Positions 9,115 through 17,077 of a DNA stretch of 64,000 nt are shown piece after piece. Where the stretch lies: contig CBDCZP010000001.1 in the NCBI GenBank assembly GCA_965224605.1, positions 433,816-497,815 of the forward strand, given 5' to 3'. The notes under the pieces were generated by a model. It made no database searches. It was not told where the DNA came from and saw only the letters and a program-made list of their open reading frames with translations. The position numbers and the translations under genes were made by a program. The stretch is from HyVt-477 sp965224605. Lineage in GTDB: Bacteria; Pseudomonadota; Gammaproteobacteria; Thiotrichales; Thiotrichaceae. Every line of letters begins with the position of its first letter. Position 1 is the stretch's first letter.

Positions 9115-9537
9115 ATGGAAAAAAATTCGAGAAGACGTTTTTTGGGGTCGCTTTTATCGATTCCCTTTATGACATTATCAAATAATGTATTTTCAAGCAG
9201 TGGGATGATCAGCGAGAGAAAGGCGAGCTGGCAAACACTTCAAGCTTCGGAGTTGGAAAACTTTATCGGTGATGAGTTTGTTATTGCAAATGAAGGTCAG
9301 GGTTATCCGTTTATATTGGAATCCATTGATGTACAGAAAAAAGATCCAGGCAGACCCGCTTTCTTAATGCGCCAGCGCGGGTTTGTGGCAAGTTTCGAGC
9401 CAATAGGAGATTACCAAGCTATTTCAGTGGATGAAAATTGTAGAGTCCATCATCCAAGTATGGGCTCTGATGAAGTTTTTTTTACAAAAGTGCCGACACG
9501 GCGTGGAAAAATATTTTTTGAATGTGTTTTTAACTAA
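9115..9537 (+). CDS. Tat-exported DUF6916-like protein
   Basis: 140 residues. The N-terminus has a twin-arginine signal (NSRRRFLGSLLSIPFMTLS), indicating folded export through Tat. The remainder resembles the small DUF6916 domain: a FIGDEFVI segment, an FLMRQRG strand, HHPSMGSDEVFFTKV and a terminal FECVFN. Function is unknown; proteins of this kind occur next to tail-collar (Mdp-like) proteins, as here. GAGG upstream of ATG 9115 is the likely ribosome site. The collar gene follows 30 bases later, so the two are probably co-transcribed. The family assignment is from recall of motif style. Confidence 0.7.
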   Translation: MEKNSRRRFLGSLLSIPFMTLSNNVFSSSGMISERKASWQTLQASELENFIGDEFVIANEGQGYPFILESIDVQKKDPGRPAFLMRQRGFVASFEPIGDYQAISVDENCRVHHPSMGSDEVFFTKVPTRRGKIFFECVFN

Positions 9538-9567
9538 TTTTGTTTTTAAATAAAGGAGTATTACATC

Positions 9568-10119
9568 ATGGCTGCAGAACCTTTTATTGGTGAAGTTATT
9601 ATGTTCGCGGGCAATTTTGCACCGCGTGACTGGGCTTTTTGTGAAGGACAGTTGTTGAGTATTAATTCAAATCAAGCACTGTTCTCACTTTTAGGAACGA
9701 TCTATGGAGGTGATGGACGGACGACATTTGGTTTGCCTGATTTACGTGGGCGTGTACCTCTTCATCCTGGCACAGGACCAGGTTTGTCAAGTAATAATCT
9801 AGGTGCAAGAGATGGCAGTGAAGATATTAGATTAACAACGAGTAACCTTCCTGCGCATAACCATACCATTGCTGATATAAATACCAATATACCCGCCTCT
9901 ACTACGGCTGCCAGTGAAGCAGAACCTGCGCCAAATTTTGTCTTGGGTGGTGCGACTGTTTATTCAGATAATGCTGCGAATACAACCGTCAAAGGTCCCG
10001 TTATTTCTGGTGTTTCTACCGAAAACACGGGTAGTTCAACTGATGCCGACAATAGGCAACCGTATCTAGCAATTCACTTTATTATTGCTTTAATAGGGAT
10101 TTTTCCCTCTAGAAACTGA
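9568..10119 (+). CDS. Phage tail-collar domain protein (microcystin-dependent-protein-like)
   Basis: 183 residues. The N-terminal collar fold is clear: IGEVIMFAGNFAPRDWAFCEGQLL, the NQALFSLLGTIYGGDGRTTF block and LPDLRGRVPLHPG. The C-terminal part has LPAHNHT, a Ser/Thr-rich insertion and the closing NRQPYLAIHFIIALIGIFPS. Phages use this domain on tail fibres; free-standing chromosomal relatives of this length (MdpB type) have no proven role. There are no other phage genes nearby, so this is not a prophage. The ribosome site AAAGGAG precedes ATG 9568. It sits between the Tat protein and the large GH114-like protein. Confidence 0.88.
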   Translation: MAAEPFIGEVIMFAGNFAPRDWAFCEGQLLSINSNQALFSLLGTIYGGDGRTTFGLPDLRGRVPLHPGTGPGLSSNNLGARDGSEDIRLTTSNLPAHNHTIADINTNIPASTTAASEAEPAPNFVLGGATVYSDNAANTTVKGPVISGVSTENTGSSTDADNRQPYLAIHFIIALIGIFPSRN

Positions 10120-10154
10120 GTATTACAAATATTATTTAAATTTGGGAGCATGTT

Positions 10155-13100
10155 ATGTCAAATCAGGTAACTCCATTGATGAGTAAAATAGTTTTATTTC
10201 TGTGTCTTGCTTTTAGTTTTGCTGTGGCAGGTGAAGCAAAAGCAAGTTTGAATGCAGGTGATATTATTGTTATTGGAGTTACAGGTGATGATACCGATCA
10301 GCTGACTTGGGTTCCTTTGGTTGACTTGCCAGCAGGTGAGGTTATTAACTTTACTGATAATGGTTGGAATACGATTACGAATACCTGGGCATCGTCGGGT
10401 GGTTTGAACGGGGAGGGCAGTATTCAGTTTACGGTTCCAGATGGTGGAATAACTGCAGGTTCCGCGCAAACGGTAGTCTTTCAAAGTGAAGGTGCAAATT
10501 ATTCGGATATCACTAGCCCTGGAAATGCGATTTCGGGTGTTAATGGTTTTTCTACGACAGGAGATCAGTTAACTATTTGGCAAGGCACTACGGCCAGTCC
10601 TGTTTTAATATTTCAAATCAACCTGGATGCTAACCTCTACGTGTTTGATGCAAGTCGAGCGAATGCAAGTAATCCAACGGCACTTGCTTCTGGCTTAACT
10701 GTTGGTACTACAGCTGTTGCTGTAGGGGCGGGAGCGAATAGTGGAGATGAAGTCGATGGAGCCTATTATAGCGGAGCAGCACTGAGTGGTGCAAAAGCAG
10801 CTATTCTTGCCCTCGTGGCAAATAATACCAATTGGACAGGCGGGGATGCTCTCGGTACTGATACTACGACTTATGATCAAGGTGTAGCAACGGCGATTGC
10901 AGGAATAGCAGTATCAGGTTCGGTCGCGGGTACAGTAGGTATTACAGGCTCGATCATTCAAGGTCAAACCGTGACAGCTATTGTCAATGATGCTGATGGC
11001 ATTATGGGTGCGATTAGCTATCAATGGAAAGCGAATGATGTAGATATTGGTGGAGCTACTGGCAATACTTTCGTATTAACGCAAGCGCAAGTAAACAAGA
11101 CAATTACTGTTCAAGCCAGCTATACCGACAATGGAGGTGCTACAGAAACCCCTGTGTCAGCAGTAACTTCGGTCGTTGCCAATGTTAATGATGCAGGTAG
11201 TGTCAGCATAAGCGGTCACGATATTGTAGGAGAAACTATCACATCTAGCGTTATCGATGATGACGGTTTGATCAATGCTACTATCAGCTACCAATGGAAA
11301 GCCGATGGCACTCCCATCACTGGTGCCACCAATAGCACCTACACTTTTATTCAAGCTAATGTAGGCACGATCATTACCTTGACCGTAACCTACACGGATG
11401 ATTTAGGAGGAAATGAAACCCTTACTTCTAACATCATAGCTACCCCAGCGATAGTTTCGCCCACCGTAGATTCAACGTTGACAGGTGAAACGGCGACATT
11501 TGGTTTAGCCCGTAATGGAGAAAATGTTACCTTATGGGCAGTCTGGGTGGGTAGTGTCTTAGGGGGAAATGACACAGGAGGATCTGCTGCAGGAGCGGAA
11601 AATAGCTTGACCGTATCGGGTTTACCCACCGATGGCAGTACCGTATATGTGCGTCTGTTATACCAGATAAATAATGTCAATAGCTGGATTGTAGCAGCTG
11701 ACTACACCTTTGTTGCGGCAACAGCCTCCCTACCTGCTATCACCTCACCATTAGCCAATGCGACCTTATCAGGAGAAACAGCAACCTTTACTCTAGCCAA
11801 AAATGGCACCAGCGTGACCCAATGGGCTATCTGGTTAGGAAGTACCTTAGGGGGCAATGAGACAAGTGCATCGGCAGACGGAAGTGCGACCACTCTCGCG
11901 GTGTCTGCCATTCCCACTGACGGTCGGGCTATCCATGTTCGTTTGCTCTATCAGATAGATAATGTAAACACGTGGAAAGTAGCCGATGACTACGTCTATG
12001 TTGCAGCGACGCTGTCACAACCTGCGATTACCTCTCCAGTCGCTAATGCTACCTTATCGGGTGAAACATCCAGCTTCACTGTAGCTGCCAACGGCAACAA
12101 CGTGACCCAATGGGCGCTTTGGCTAGGCAGTACTCTAGGTGCTAACGAAGGTGGTACATCCGCAACAGGTGCTGCCACTAGCCTCAGTGTCTCCTCCATT
12201 CCCACCGATGGTCGCACCATTCATGTGCGCCTGCTTTACCAGCTGGACAATGTAAATAGTTGGAAAGTCGCCGGTGACTACACTTACACCGCAGCGACGG
12301 CTACACTCCCCGCCCTAATCAGTCCTGCTGTAGACTCCACCTTATCGGGAGCCAGTGTGACCTTCGGGCTCGCTAAAAATGATTCGAATGTCACCTTCTG
12401 GTCAATTTGGGTTGGAAGCAGTCAAGGCGCCAATGAAACAGGTGCCTGGGCCGATGGCACCAATACCAGTCTGACCGTACCCTCCATCCCCACTGATGGT
12501 CGCACTATTTACGTACGCCTGTTCTATCAGGTAGACAATATCAATAGTTACAAAGTCGCAGGCGATTACACCTTCATAGCCGCCACTCCTGGAGCACGAG
12601 GTGAACTGACACCCTTACAAAGCTGGCAATGGCAACTTGAAGGCGAGATCAATACCGGTTACAACGCCGACATCTACACCCTCGACCTCTTTGATGCCAG
12701 CGAAAGCGTGATTCAGAGCCTACAGGCACAAAACAGACAAGTACTCTGTCACTTCTCCGCAGGTAGCCATAAAGCAGGGCGAGAAGACAGTAGCTTATTT
12801 GCCCTCGAAGACATGGGCAATGCTGTCGATACTAGCGCCGCCGAACACTGGCTAGACATCCGTTCAAACCGCGTACAAGACATCATCAAAAGTCGTCTGG
12901 ATACCGCGCTTGGCAAAGGTTGTGATGGTGTTGTCCCTGCACGTCTGGATGCCTATGCGCACGATACAGGTTTTGAAATCAGTGCAGAACAGCAACTCAT
13001 TTACAACCGCCTGATAGCCAGCGAAGCTCATAACCGAGGCTTAATGGTGGGCTTGAAGAACAACCTGGGACAAGTCAAGGAACTGGTAGGAGACTTTGAC

Positions 13101-13343
13101 TTTGCCGTCAACGAACAATGCTTTGAAGTGGCTGAATGTGACCTGCTCACACCGTTCATAGTCGCCGACAAAGCCGTGTTCAATGTAGAATACCTGCCAT
13201 TATATCAAACAGATGACAGTGCACGAACCGCATTGTGTGAGGATGCCAACGACAGAAAAACCAGCACCTTGGTGTTATCGCAAGAGCTGGATGATTCGTT
13301 GCACTTTAGTTGTGTTGAGCAGCCTGTTGTGGAAGTGGAATGA
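10155..13343 (+). CDS. Large secreted modular protein with C-terminal GH114-like domain
   Basis: 1062 residues, ribosome site GGGAG six bases before ATG 10155. A Sec signal peptide (VLFLCLAFSFAVAGEAKA) is followed by a beta-rich module (LNAGDIIVIGVTGDD...INFTDNGW, lamin-tail-like), two Ig-like repeats with SYQWKA motifs (~residues 255-430), four ~95-residue repeats (433-815; TLSGETATF, W-x-x-W-x-GS, PTDGRTIHVRLLYQ) and a GH114-like barrel (~817-1045; CHFSAGS, LMVGLKN, NEQCF). GH114 enzymes cut alpha-1,4-galactosaminoglycan. The usual acidic loop reads DGVVPARLD here (924-932), lacking the expected Glu and Asp, so catalysis is doubtful. A binding or adhesive role is possible. Confidence 0.85.
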   Translation: MSNQVTPLMSKIVLFLCLAFSFAVAGEAKASLNAGDIIVIGVTGDDTDQLTWVPLVDLPAGEVINFTDNGWNTITNTWASSGGLNGEGSIQFTVPDGGITAGSAQTVVFQSEGANYSDITSPGNAISGVNGFSTTGDQLTIWQGTTASPVLIFQINLDANLYVFDASRANASNPTALASGLTVGTTAVAVGAGANSGDEVDGAYYSGAALSGAKAAILALVANNTNWTGGDALGTDTTTYDQGVATAIAGIAVSGSVAGTVGITGSIIQGQTVTAIVNDADGIMGAISYQWKANDVDIGGATGNTFVLTQAQVNKTITVQASYTDNGGATETPVSAVTSVVANVNDAGSVSISGHDIVGETITSSVIDDDGLINATISYQWKADGTPITGATNSTYTFIQANVGTIITLTVTYTDDLGGNETLTSNIIATPAIVSPTVDSTLTGETATFGLARNGENVTLWAVWVGSVLGGNDTGGSAAGAENSLTVSGLPTDGSTVYVRLLYQINNVNSWIVAADYTFVAATASLPAITSPLANATLSGETATFTLAKNGTSVTQWAIWLGSTLGGNETSASADGSATTLAVSAIPTDGRAIHVRLLYQIDNVNTWKVADDYVYVAATLSQPAITSPVANATLSGETSSFTVAANGNNVTQWALWLGSTLGANEGGTSATGAATSLSVSSIPTDGRTIHVRLLYQLDNVNSWKVAGDYTYTAATATLPALISPAVDSTLSGASVTFGLAKNDSNVTFWSIWVGSSQGANETGAWADGTNTSLTVPSIPTDGRTIYVRLFYQVDNINSYKVAGDYTFIAATPGARGELTPLQSWQWQLEGEINTGYNADIYTLDLFDASESVIQSLQAQNRQVLCHFSAGSHKAGREDSSLFALEDMGNAVDTSAAEHWLDIRSNRVQDIIKSRLDTALGKGCDGVVPARLDAYAHDTGFEISAEQQLIYNRLIASEAHNRGLMVGLKNNLGQVKELVGDFDFAVNEQCFEVAECDLLTPFIVADKAVFNVEYLPLYQTDDSARTALCEDANDRKTSTLVLSQELDDSLHFSCVEQPVVEVE
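12698..13319 (+). repeat. 622-bp direct repeat, copy 2 (partner 8430-9051)
   Basis: This copy is the intact context, inside the C-terminal domain of the 1062-residue protein. See the partner entry for the four differences. Confidence 0.95.
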
Positions 13344-13353
13344 TGTGTTTTAT

Positions 13354-13573
13354 GACTGAGTATTGAATGGCACTTACTTAAGAATAAAAAATCTATATTT
13401 ACAATTAGTTAGTGAAGGTTCGTATGCTGGTAAATTCGATGCAATAATCTTTCTTTAGTTGCTTATTTATCTGTTTTAAGGGTTCCGTAATAATCATATA
13501 GTTAATAGATTGTTTTTAACTAATTGATTATGTGGGATAATCTTCTTAAGTAAGCGCCATTCGACTGAGTATT
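13354..13573. mobile_element. MITE-like element with 11-bp flanking direct repeats
   Basis: Inner element 13365-13562 (198 bp) has 20-bp terminal inverted repeats: GAATGGCACTTACTTAAGAA at 13365-13384 and its complement with one mismatch at 13543-13562. Both sides carry the perfect direct repeat GACTGAGTATT (13354-13364 and 13563-13573), as expected of a target-site duplication. Inside, CAATTAGTTA (13402-13411) and TAACTAATTG (13517-13526) allow further fold-back. No transposase is encoded, so it is non-autonomous. It sits 10 bases after the stop of the GH114-like gene. Confidence 0.88.
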
Positions 13574-13793
13574 CTCATTTCTATTATTCGATAAATATAG
13601 GAGATGTAGCTGATTCCCTCTTGCCTAAACTGTTATTATAAACTCTGTAAAAGCAATCCAGCTTCCTTTATAATAATACCAAGAAGATTCTGGTATCAGA
13701 TAGTCTTGCAATCCTGATGTGGCAATAACTAGTCATCATCTGATTTATTAAGTATGTCAGTATTTTTTTCTATTTTTTTTACAAGTTTGATTT
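13574..13793. other. Upstream region of gmd
   Basis: AT-rich 220 bases between the MITE-like element and gmd. One small inverted repeat, ATACCA (13676-13681) with TGGTAT (13691-13696). No gene seen. It presumably holds the gmd promoter, but no clear consensus stands out. Confidence 0.4.
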
Positions 13794-14894
13794 ATGAAAG
13801 TTGCCTTAATTACAGGTATTTCAGGTCAGGATGGTTCTTATCTGGCTGAGTTTTTGTTAGATAAGGGATATGAGGTTCATGGCATTATTCGTCGTGCTTC
13901 TTCTTTTAATACCGAGCGTATTGATCACATTCATGATAATGAACATTTGACTTTGCATTATGGTGATTTGACTGACACGTCAAACTTAATTCGTATTATT
14001 CAGGAAGTTAAGCCTGATGAGCTTTATAACTTAGGTGCGCAGTCGCATGTTGCGGTTTCTTTTGAATCTCCTGAATATACGGCGGATGTGGCGGGGATGG
14101 GAACCATTCGTTTATTGGAGGCGATTCGCTTGCTCGGATTGGAAAAGAAGACGCGTTTTTACCAGGCTTCTACGTCTGAGTTGTTTGGTGAAGTTCAGGA
14201 AATTCCTCAAAAAGAGACTACCCCCTTTTATCCCCGTTCGCCTTATGCTGCTGCTAAGCTTTACTCCTACTGGATTACGGTAAATTATCGTGAAGGCTAT
14301 GGTATGTACGCTTGTAATGGTATTTTGTTCAATCATGAATCTCCTCGTCGTGGGGAAACTTTCGTTACTCGTAAAATCACCCGTATTATGGCTAACATTG
14401 CGCAAGGTTTAGAGTCTAAATTGTCTTTGGGTAATATGGATGCTCTACGCGATTGGGGGCATGCAAAAGATTATGTTCGGATGCAGTGGTTGATGTTGCA
14501 ACAGGACGTAGCTGAAGATTTTGTCATTGCTACAGGGGTTCAACATTCTGTTCGTGAATTTGTTGTGGCTACAGCTATTGAACTGGGTATAACTCTTGAG
14601 TTTTCTGGTGAAGCAGTTAGTGAGATCGCGACGGTGGTTGATGTCCAGGGTGATGATGCCCCAGCTGTAAAAGTGGGTGATGTGATTGTGGAAGTGAGTC
14701 CTCGTTATTTCCGTCCTACTGAGGTTGAGACATTGTTAGGCGATGCAACTAATGCTAAAGAGAAATTAGGTTGGGTGCCTGAGATTACGTTGGATGAGAT
14801 GATCAAGGAGATGGTGGCTACTGACCTTGATAACGCCAAACGCCATGTTTTATTGAAGGAGCATGGGTATGAGGTAGCTATTCCACAAGAATAA
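13794..14894 (+). CDS. gmd: GDP-mannose 4,6-dehydratase
   Basis: 366 residues. An extended short-chain dehydrogenase: VALITGISGQDGSYLAEFLL dinucleotide site, the family segment RRASSFNTERIDHIH, LHYGDLTDTSNL, STSELFGEVQEIPQKE and the catalytic SPYAAAKLYSYW (Y-x-x-x-K), then NHESPRRGETFVTRKI for GDP-sugar binding. It converts GDP-D-mannose to GDP-4-keto-6-deoxymannose, the first step to GDP-L-fucose. The next pathway genes, fcl and manC, follow at 16000 and 17078, separated by a broken gene and a palindrome island. Confidence 0.95.
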   Translation: MKVALITGISGQDGSYLAEFLLDKGYEVHGIIRRASSFNTERIDHIHDNEHLTLHYGDLTDTSNLIRIIQEVKPDELYNLGAQSHVAVSFESPEYTADVAGMGTIRLLEAIRLLGLEKKTRFYQASTSELFGEVQEIPQKETTPFYPRSPYAAAKLYSYWITVNYREGYGMYACNGILFNHESPRRGETFVTRKITRIMANIAQGLESKLSLGNMDALRDWGHAKDYVRMQWLMLQQDVAEDFVIATGVQHSVREFVVATAIELGITLEFSGEAVSEIATVVDVQGDDAPAVKVGDVIVEVSPRYFRPTEVETLLGDATNAKEKLGWVPEITLDEMIKEMVATDLDNAKRHVLLKEHGYEVAIPQE

Positions 14895-14987
14895 GTTTCT
14901 TGTGGCTAGGATAACAAATGGGCTTAGTGGTTTTATGAATATGCTATAATTTTTTACTGATGGGAGTTTAATGGGAGTTATGTCCAT

Positions 14988-15541
14988 ATGAGCTTGGCTT
15001 ATAGTGAAAAATATACAATTCAAGATTACAGCTTATGGGATGGCGACTGGGAATTGGTTCATGGTGAGGCTTATGCGATGGCTCCTTCACTTTTATATAT
15101 TCATCAACATATCAACGGTAAATATTTAGACAATTAGATGAGCAATTAGATGAGCAATTAGATGAGCAATTAGATGACTGTCCAAAATGCCATGCGGTTA
15201 TTGAGACTGATGTAGAGTTTTCTGAAGATACAGTAGTTAGACCTGATAGCATGGTCATCTGCTATGAACCTGAAAGCAAGTTAACCAAAGCTCCTGAGCT
15301 TATATTTGAGGTTATTTCTAAATCTACAGCAAAGCGGGATGAAATTTTAAAATATGATCTTTACCAGAATGAGAGTGTAAAGTATTACATTCTGGTGTAT
15401 CCCGATAACAAAAAAGCTAAACTCTATCAACTTGTTGACTTCGAATATCGAAAGTTGGGTGATTTTAGTGATGAGACTTATACTTTTGAGTTAAGTGGCT
15501 GTGCTATTAACTTTGATTTCAGTTTTATTTGGAAGAAGTAG
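14988..15541 (+). pseudogene. Uma2-family endonuclease-like gene, frameshifted
   Basis: ATG 14988 opens a Uma2-like start (MSLAYSEKYTIQDYSLWDGD, then WELVHGEAYAMAPS) that stops at 15134 in frame. With one base restored near 15125 the frame continues QLDEQLDE...CPKCHAVIETDVEFSEDTVVRPDSMVICYEP, then APELIFEVISKSTAKRDEILKYDLYQ and KYYILVYPDNKKAKLYQ, the conserved Uma2 core with its D and E-V-x-S motifs, to 15541. The repaired length would be about 184 residues, normal for Uma2. A four-copy 12-bp repeat lies just after the break. Uma2 proteins are abundant in some bacteria and have a PD-(D/E)XK-like fold; their role is unclear. Confidence 0.82.
15131..15178 (+). repeat. 12-bp tandem repeat, four copies
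   Basis: CAATTAGATGAG three times, then CAATTAGATGAC. In the repaired Uma2 frame this encodes QLDE repeats. Relatives would be expected to have one or two units, so this looks like slippage expansion next to the frameshift. Confidence 0.92.
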
Positions 15542-15556
15542 ATTAGTCTTATAGTC

Positions 15557-15870
15557 AGAGTTGTTCAATACTAGATGTTATGGATAATAAATAATCAATA
15601 CTATTCGGAAGCGATGCTTTAGAGGCTGTGCAAGTATTGCATTTACGCCTCCCCCTTTGTGAAGGGGGGATTGAGGGGGATTTATAGAGCTATGTAATGC
15701 GCTAATATTAAAGGTATTGTTTTATATCTTTACATCCCCCCCAGCCCCTCTTTTAAAAAGGGGAGCTTTTATGAATACTTGCACAGCCACTTTAGCTTCG
15801 CCTATAAGAGAATACTAATAGGCACTTTGGCGAGCCTGAAGGCTCACTTCCAGTTAGTATGAACAGCCCT
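15557..15870. repeat. Nested palindrome island
   Basis: Layers from outside in: TTGTTCAATACTA (15561-15573) versus TAGTATGAACAGCCCT (15855-15870), imperfect; REP-like units GGAAGCGATGCTTTAG (15607) and the GAGCC-TGAA-GGCTC hairpin at 15829-15851; a perfect 15-bp pair GGCTGTGCAAGTATT (15624-15638) with AATACTTGCACAGCC (15774-15788); and an inner pair of C/G-rich repeats (15649-15681 and 15732-15766; CTCCCCCTTT..., GGGGGATT). No gene is present between 15542 and 15999. The nesting suggests one small element inserted inside another. Confidence 0.8.
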
Positions 15871-15999
15871 AAGTAGTCATTAATTCTAACCGCTACACCT
15901 AGTCCAACGTGGAATATTCTGCCAATCTGTGTTACCTCCGTCGGCCGATCAGGTTATCCGGAGTATTTTTTCAATCTCAAATCCCTTTAGAAGAGCAGC
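15871..15999. other. Upstream region of fcl
   Basis: About 130 bases with no frame or clear promoter. AGAAGAG just before ATG 16000 is the likely ribosome site. Confidence 0.4.
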
Positions 16000-16977
16000 A
16001 TGTCTAAGTTAAAATCATCTGATGTCATCTATGTTGCGGGTCATCGCGGAATGGTCGGCTCTGCGATTGTTCGACAGCTTACCAAGCTGGGCTGTCATAA
16101 TATTCTTGCTCGCACTAGTTCTGAACTTGATCTAACGGATCAGTCGGCTGTTCGTGATTTTTTTATCACTCATGAAATTGCTGCTGTTTTTCTGGCGGCT
16201 GCGAATGTTGGCGGAATTCACGCTAATAACGAGTATCCAGCTGAGTTTATTTATCAAAATCTGATGATTGAGGCTAACATTGTTCATGAAGCTTGGAAAT
16301 CAGGTGTGATGAAGCTGTTGTTTTTGGGGTCTTCTTGTATTTATCCTAAACTGGCTGAGCAACCCATGCGCGAAGATGCGCTGCTAACAGGTGTGCTTGA
16401 ATCGACCAATGAGCCTTATGCGATTGCTAAGATTGCCGGGATTAAGCTTTGTGAATCTTATAATCGTCAATATGGCACCGATTATCGTTCGGTGATGCCG
16501 ACTAATCTTTATGGTGAGAATGATAATTTTCATCCTGAGAATAGTCATGTTATTCCAGCAATGATGCGCCGTTTTCATGAGGCTGTGCAGTCCGAAGTTA
16601 ATGAAGTTGTAGTCTGGGGTACGGGCAAGCCGATGCGTGAGTTTTTGCATGTGGATGATATGGCGGCGGCTTGTCTTCATGTTATGCAATTAGATAATGA
16701 GCGCTATGAGGCTAAAACAGAGCCGATGTTGTCGCATATTAATGTCGGCACGGGAGTGGATTGTACGATCCGTGAGCTTGCTGAAACTATGGCTATGGTG
16801 ACTGGGTTTAAGGGTAAGATTGTATTTGATACTACAAAGCTTGATGGTACTCTTCGGAAGTTGATGGATGTTTCCAGGTTGAAGAGCCTTGGGTGGCAGG
16901 CACAGGTTTCTTTGGAAGAGGGTTTGAAGATGACATATGAGTGGTTCCTTGAGAATGAAGACGCGCTTCGAAGGTGA
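16000..16977 (+). CDS. fcl: GDP-L-fucose synthase
   Basis: 325 residues. SDR epimerase/reductase: YVAGHRGMVGSAIVRQL, AAANVGGIHANNEYPAEFIYQNL, LGSSCIYPKLAEQPMRED, catalytic EPYAIAKIAGIKLCESYNRQYG and TNLYGENDNFHPENSHVIPA with HEFLH-type MREFLHVDDMA. It epimerises and reduces GDP-4-keto-6-deoxymannose to GDP-L-fucose with NADPH, directly after Gmd. It shares the + strand with gmd and manC; the 100-base gap to manC has no obvious terminator. Confidence 0.95.
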   Translation: MSKLKSSDVIYVAGHRGMVGSAIVRQLTKLGCHNILARTSSELDLTDQSAVRDFFITHEIAAVFLAAANVGGIHANNEYPAEFIYQNLMIEANIVHEAWKSGVMKLLFLGSSCIYPKLAEQPMREDALLTGVLESTNEPYAIAKIAGIKLCESYNRQYGTDYRSVMPTNLYGENDNFHPENSHVIPAMMRRFHEAVQSEVNEVVVWGTGKPMREFLHVDDMAAACLHVMQLDNERYEAKTEPMLSHINVGTGVDCTIRELAETMAMVTGFKGKIVFDTTKLDGTLRKLMDVSRLKSLGWQAQVSLEEGLKMTYEWFLENEDALRR

Positions 16978-17077
16978 CTTTACTTGGAAGTAATATCGAT
17001 GGCATGAAAGTTTTTCCGAAAGTTTTATGTTAAAAATAAATATCCACATTCTTAGAATGTAAATACTGAGATTTGTT

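Noticed and set aside
9568..10119. Prophage or tailocin remnant because of the tail-collar domain
   Set aside because: No capsid, tail tube, lysis or integrase genes are nearby; the protein has the length of free-standing chromosomal collar proteins.
10110..10130. Third copy of the MITE flanking sequence (ACTGAGTATT after the collar gene)
   Set aside because: Ten bases overlapping a stop codon, with no inverted repeat beside it; probably chance.
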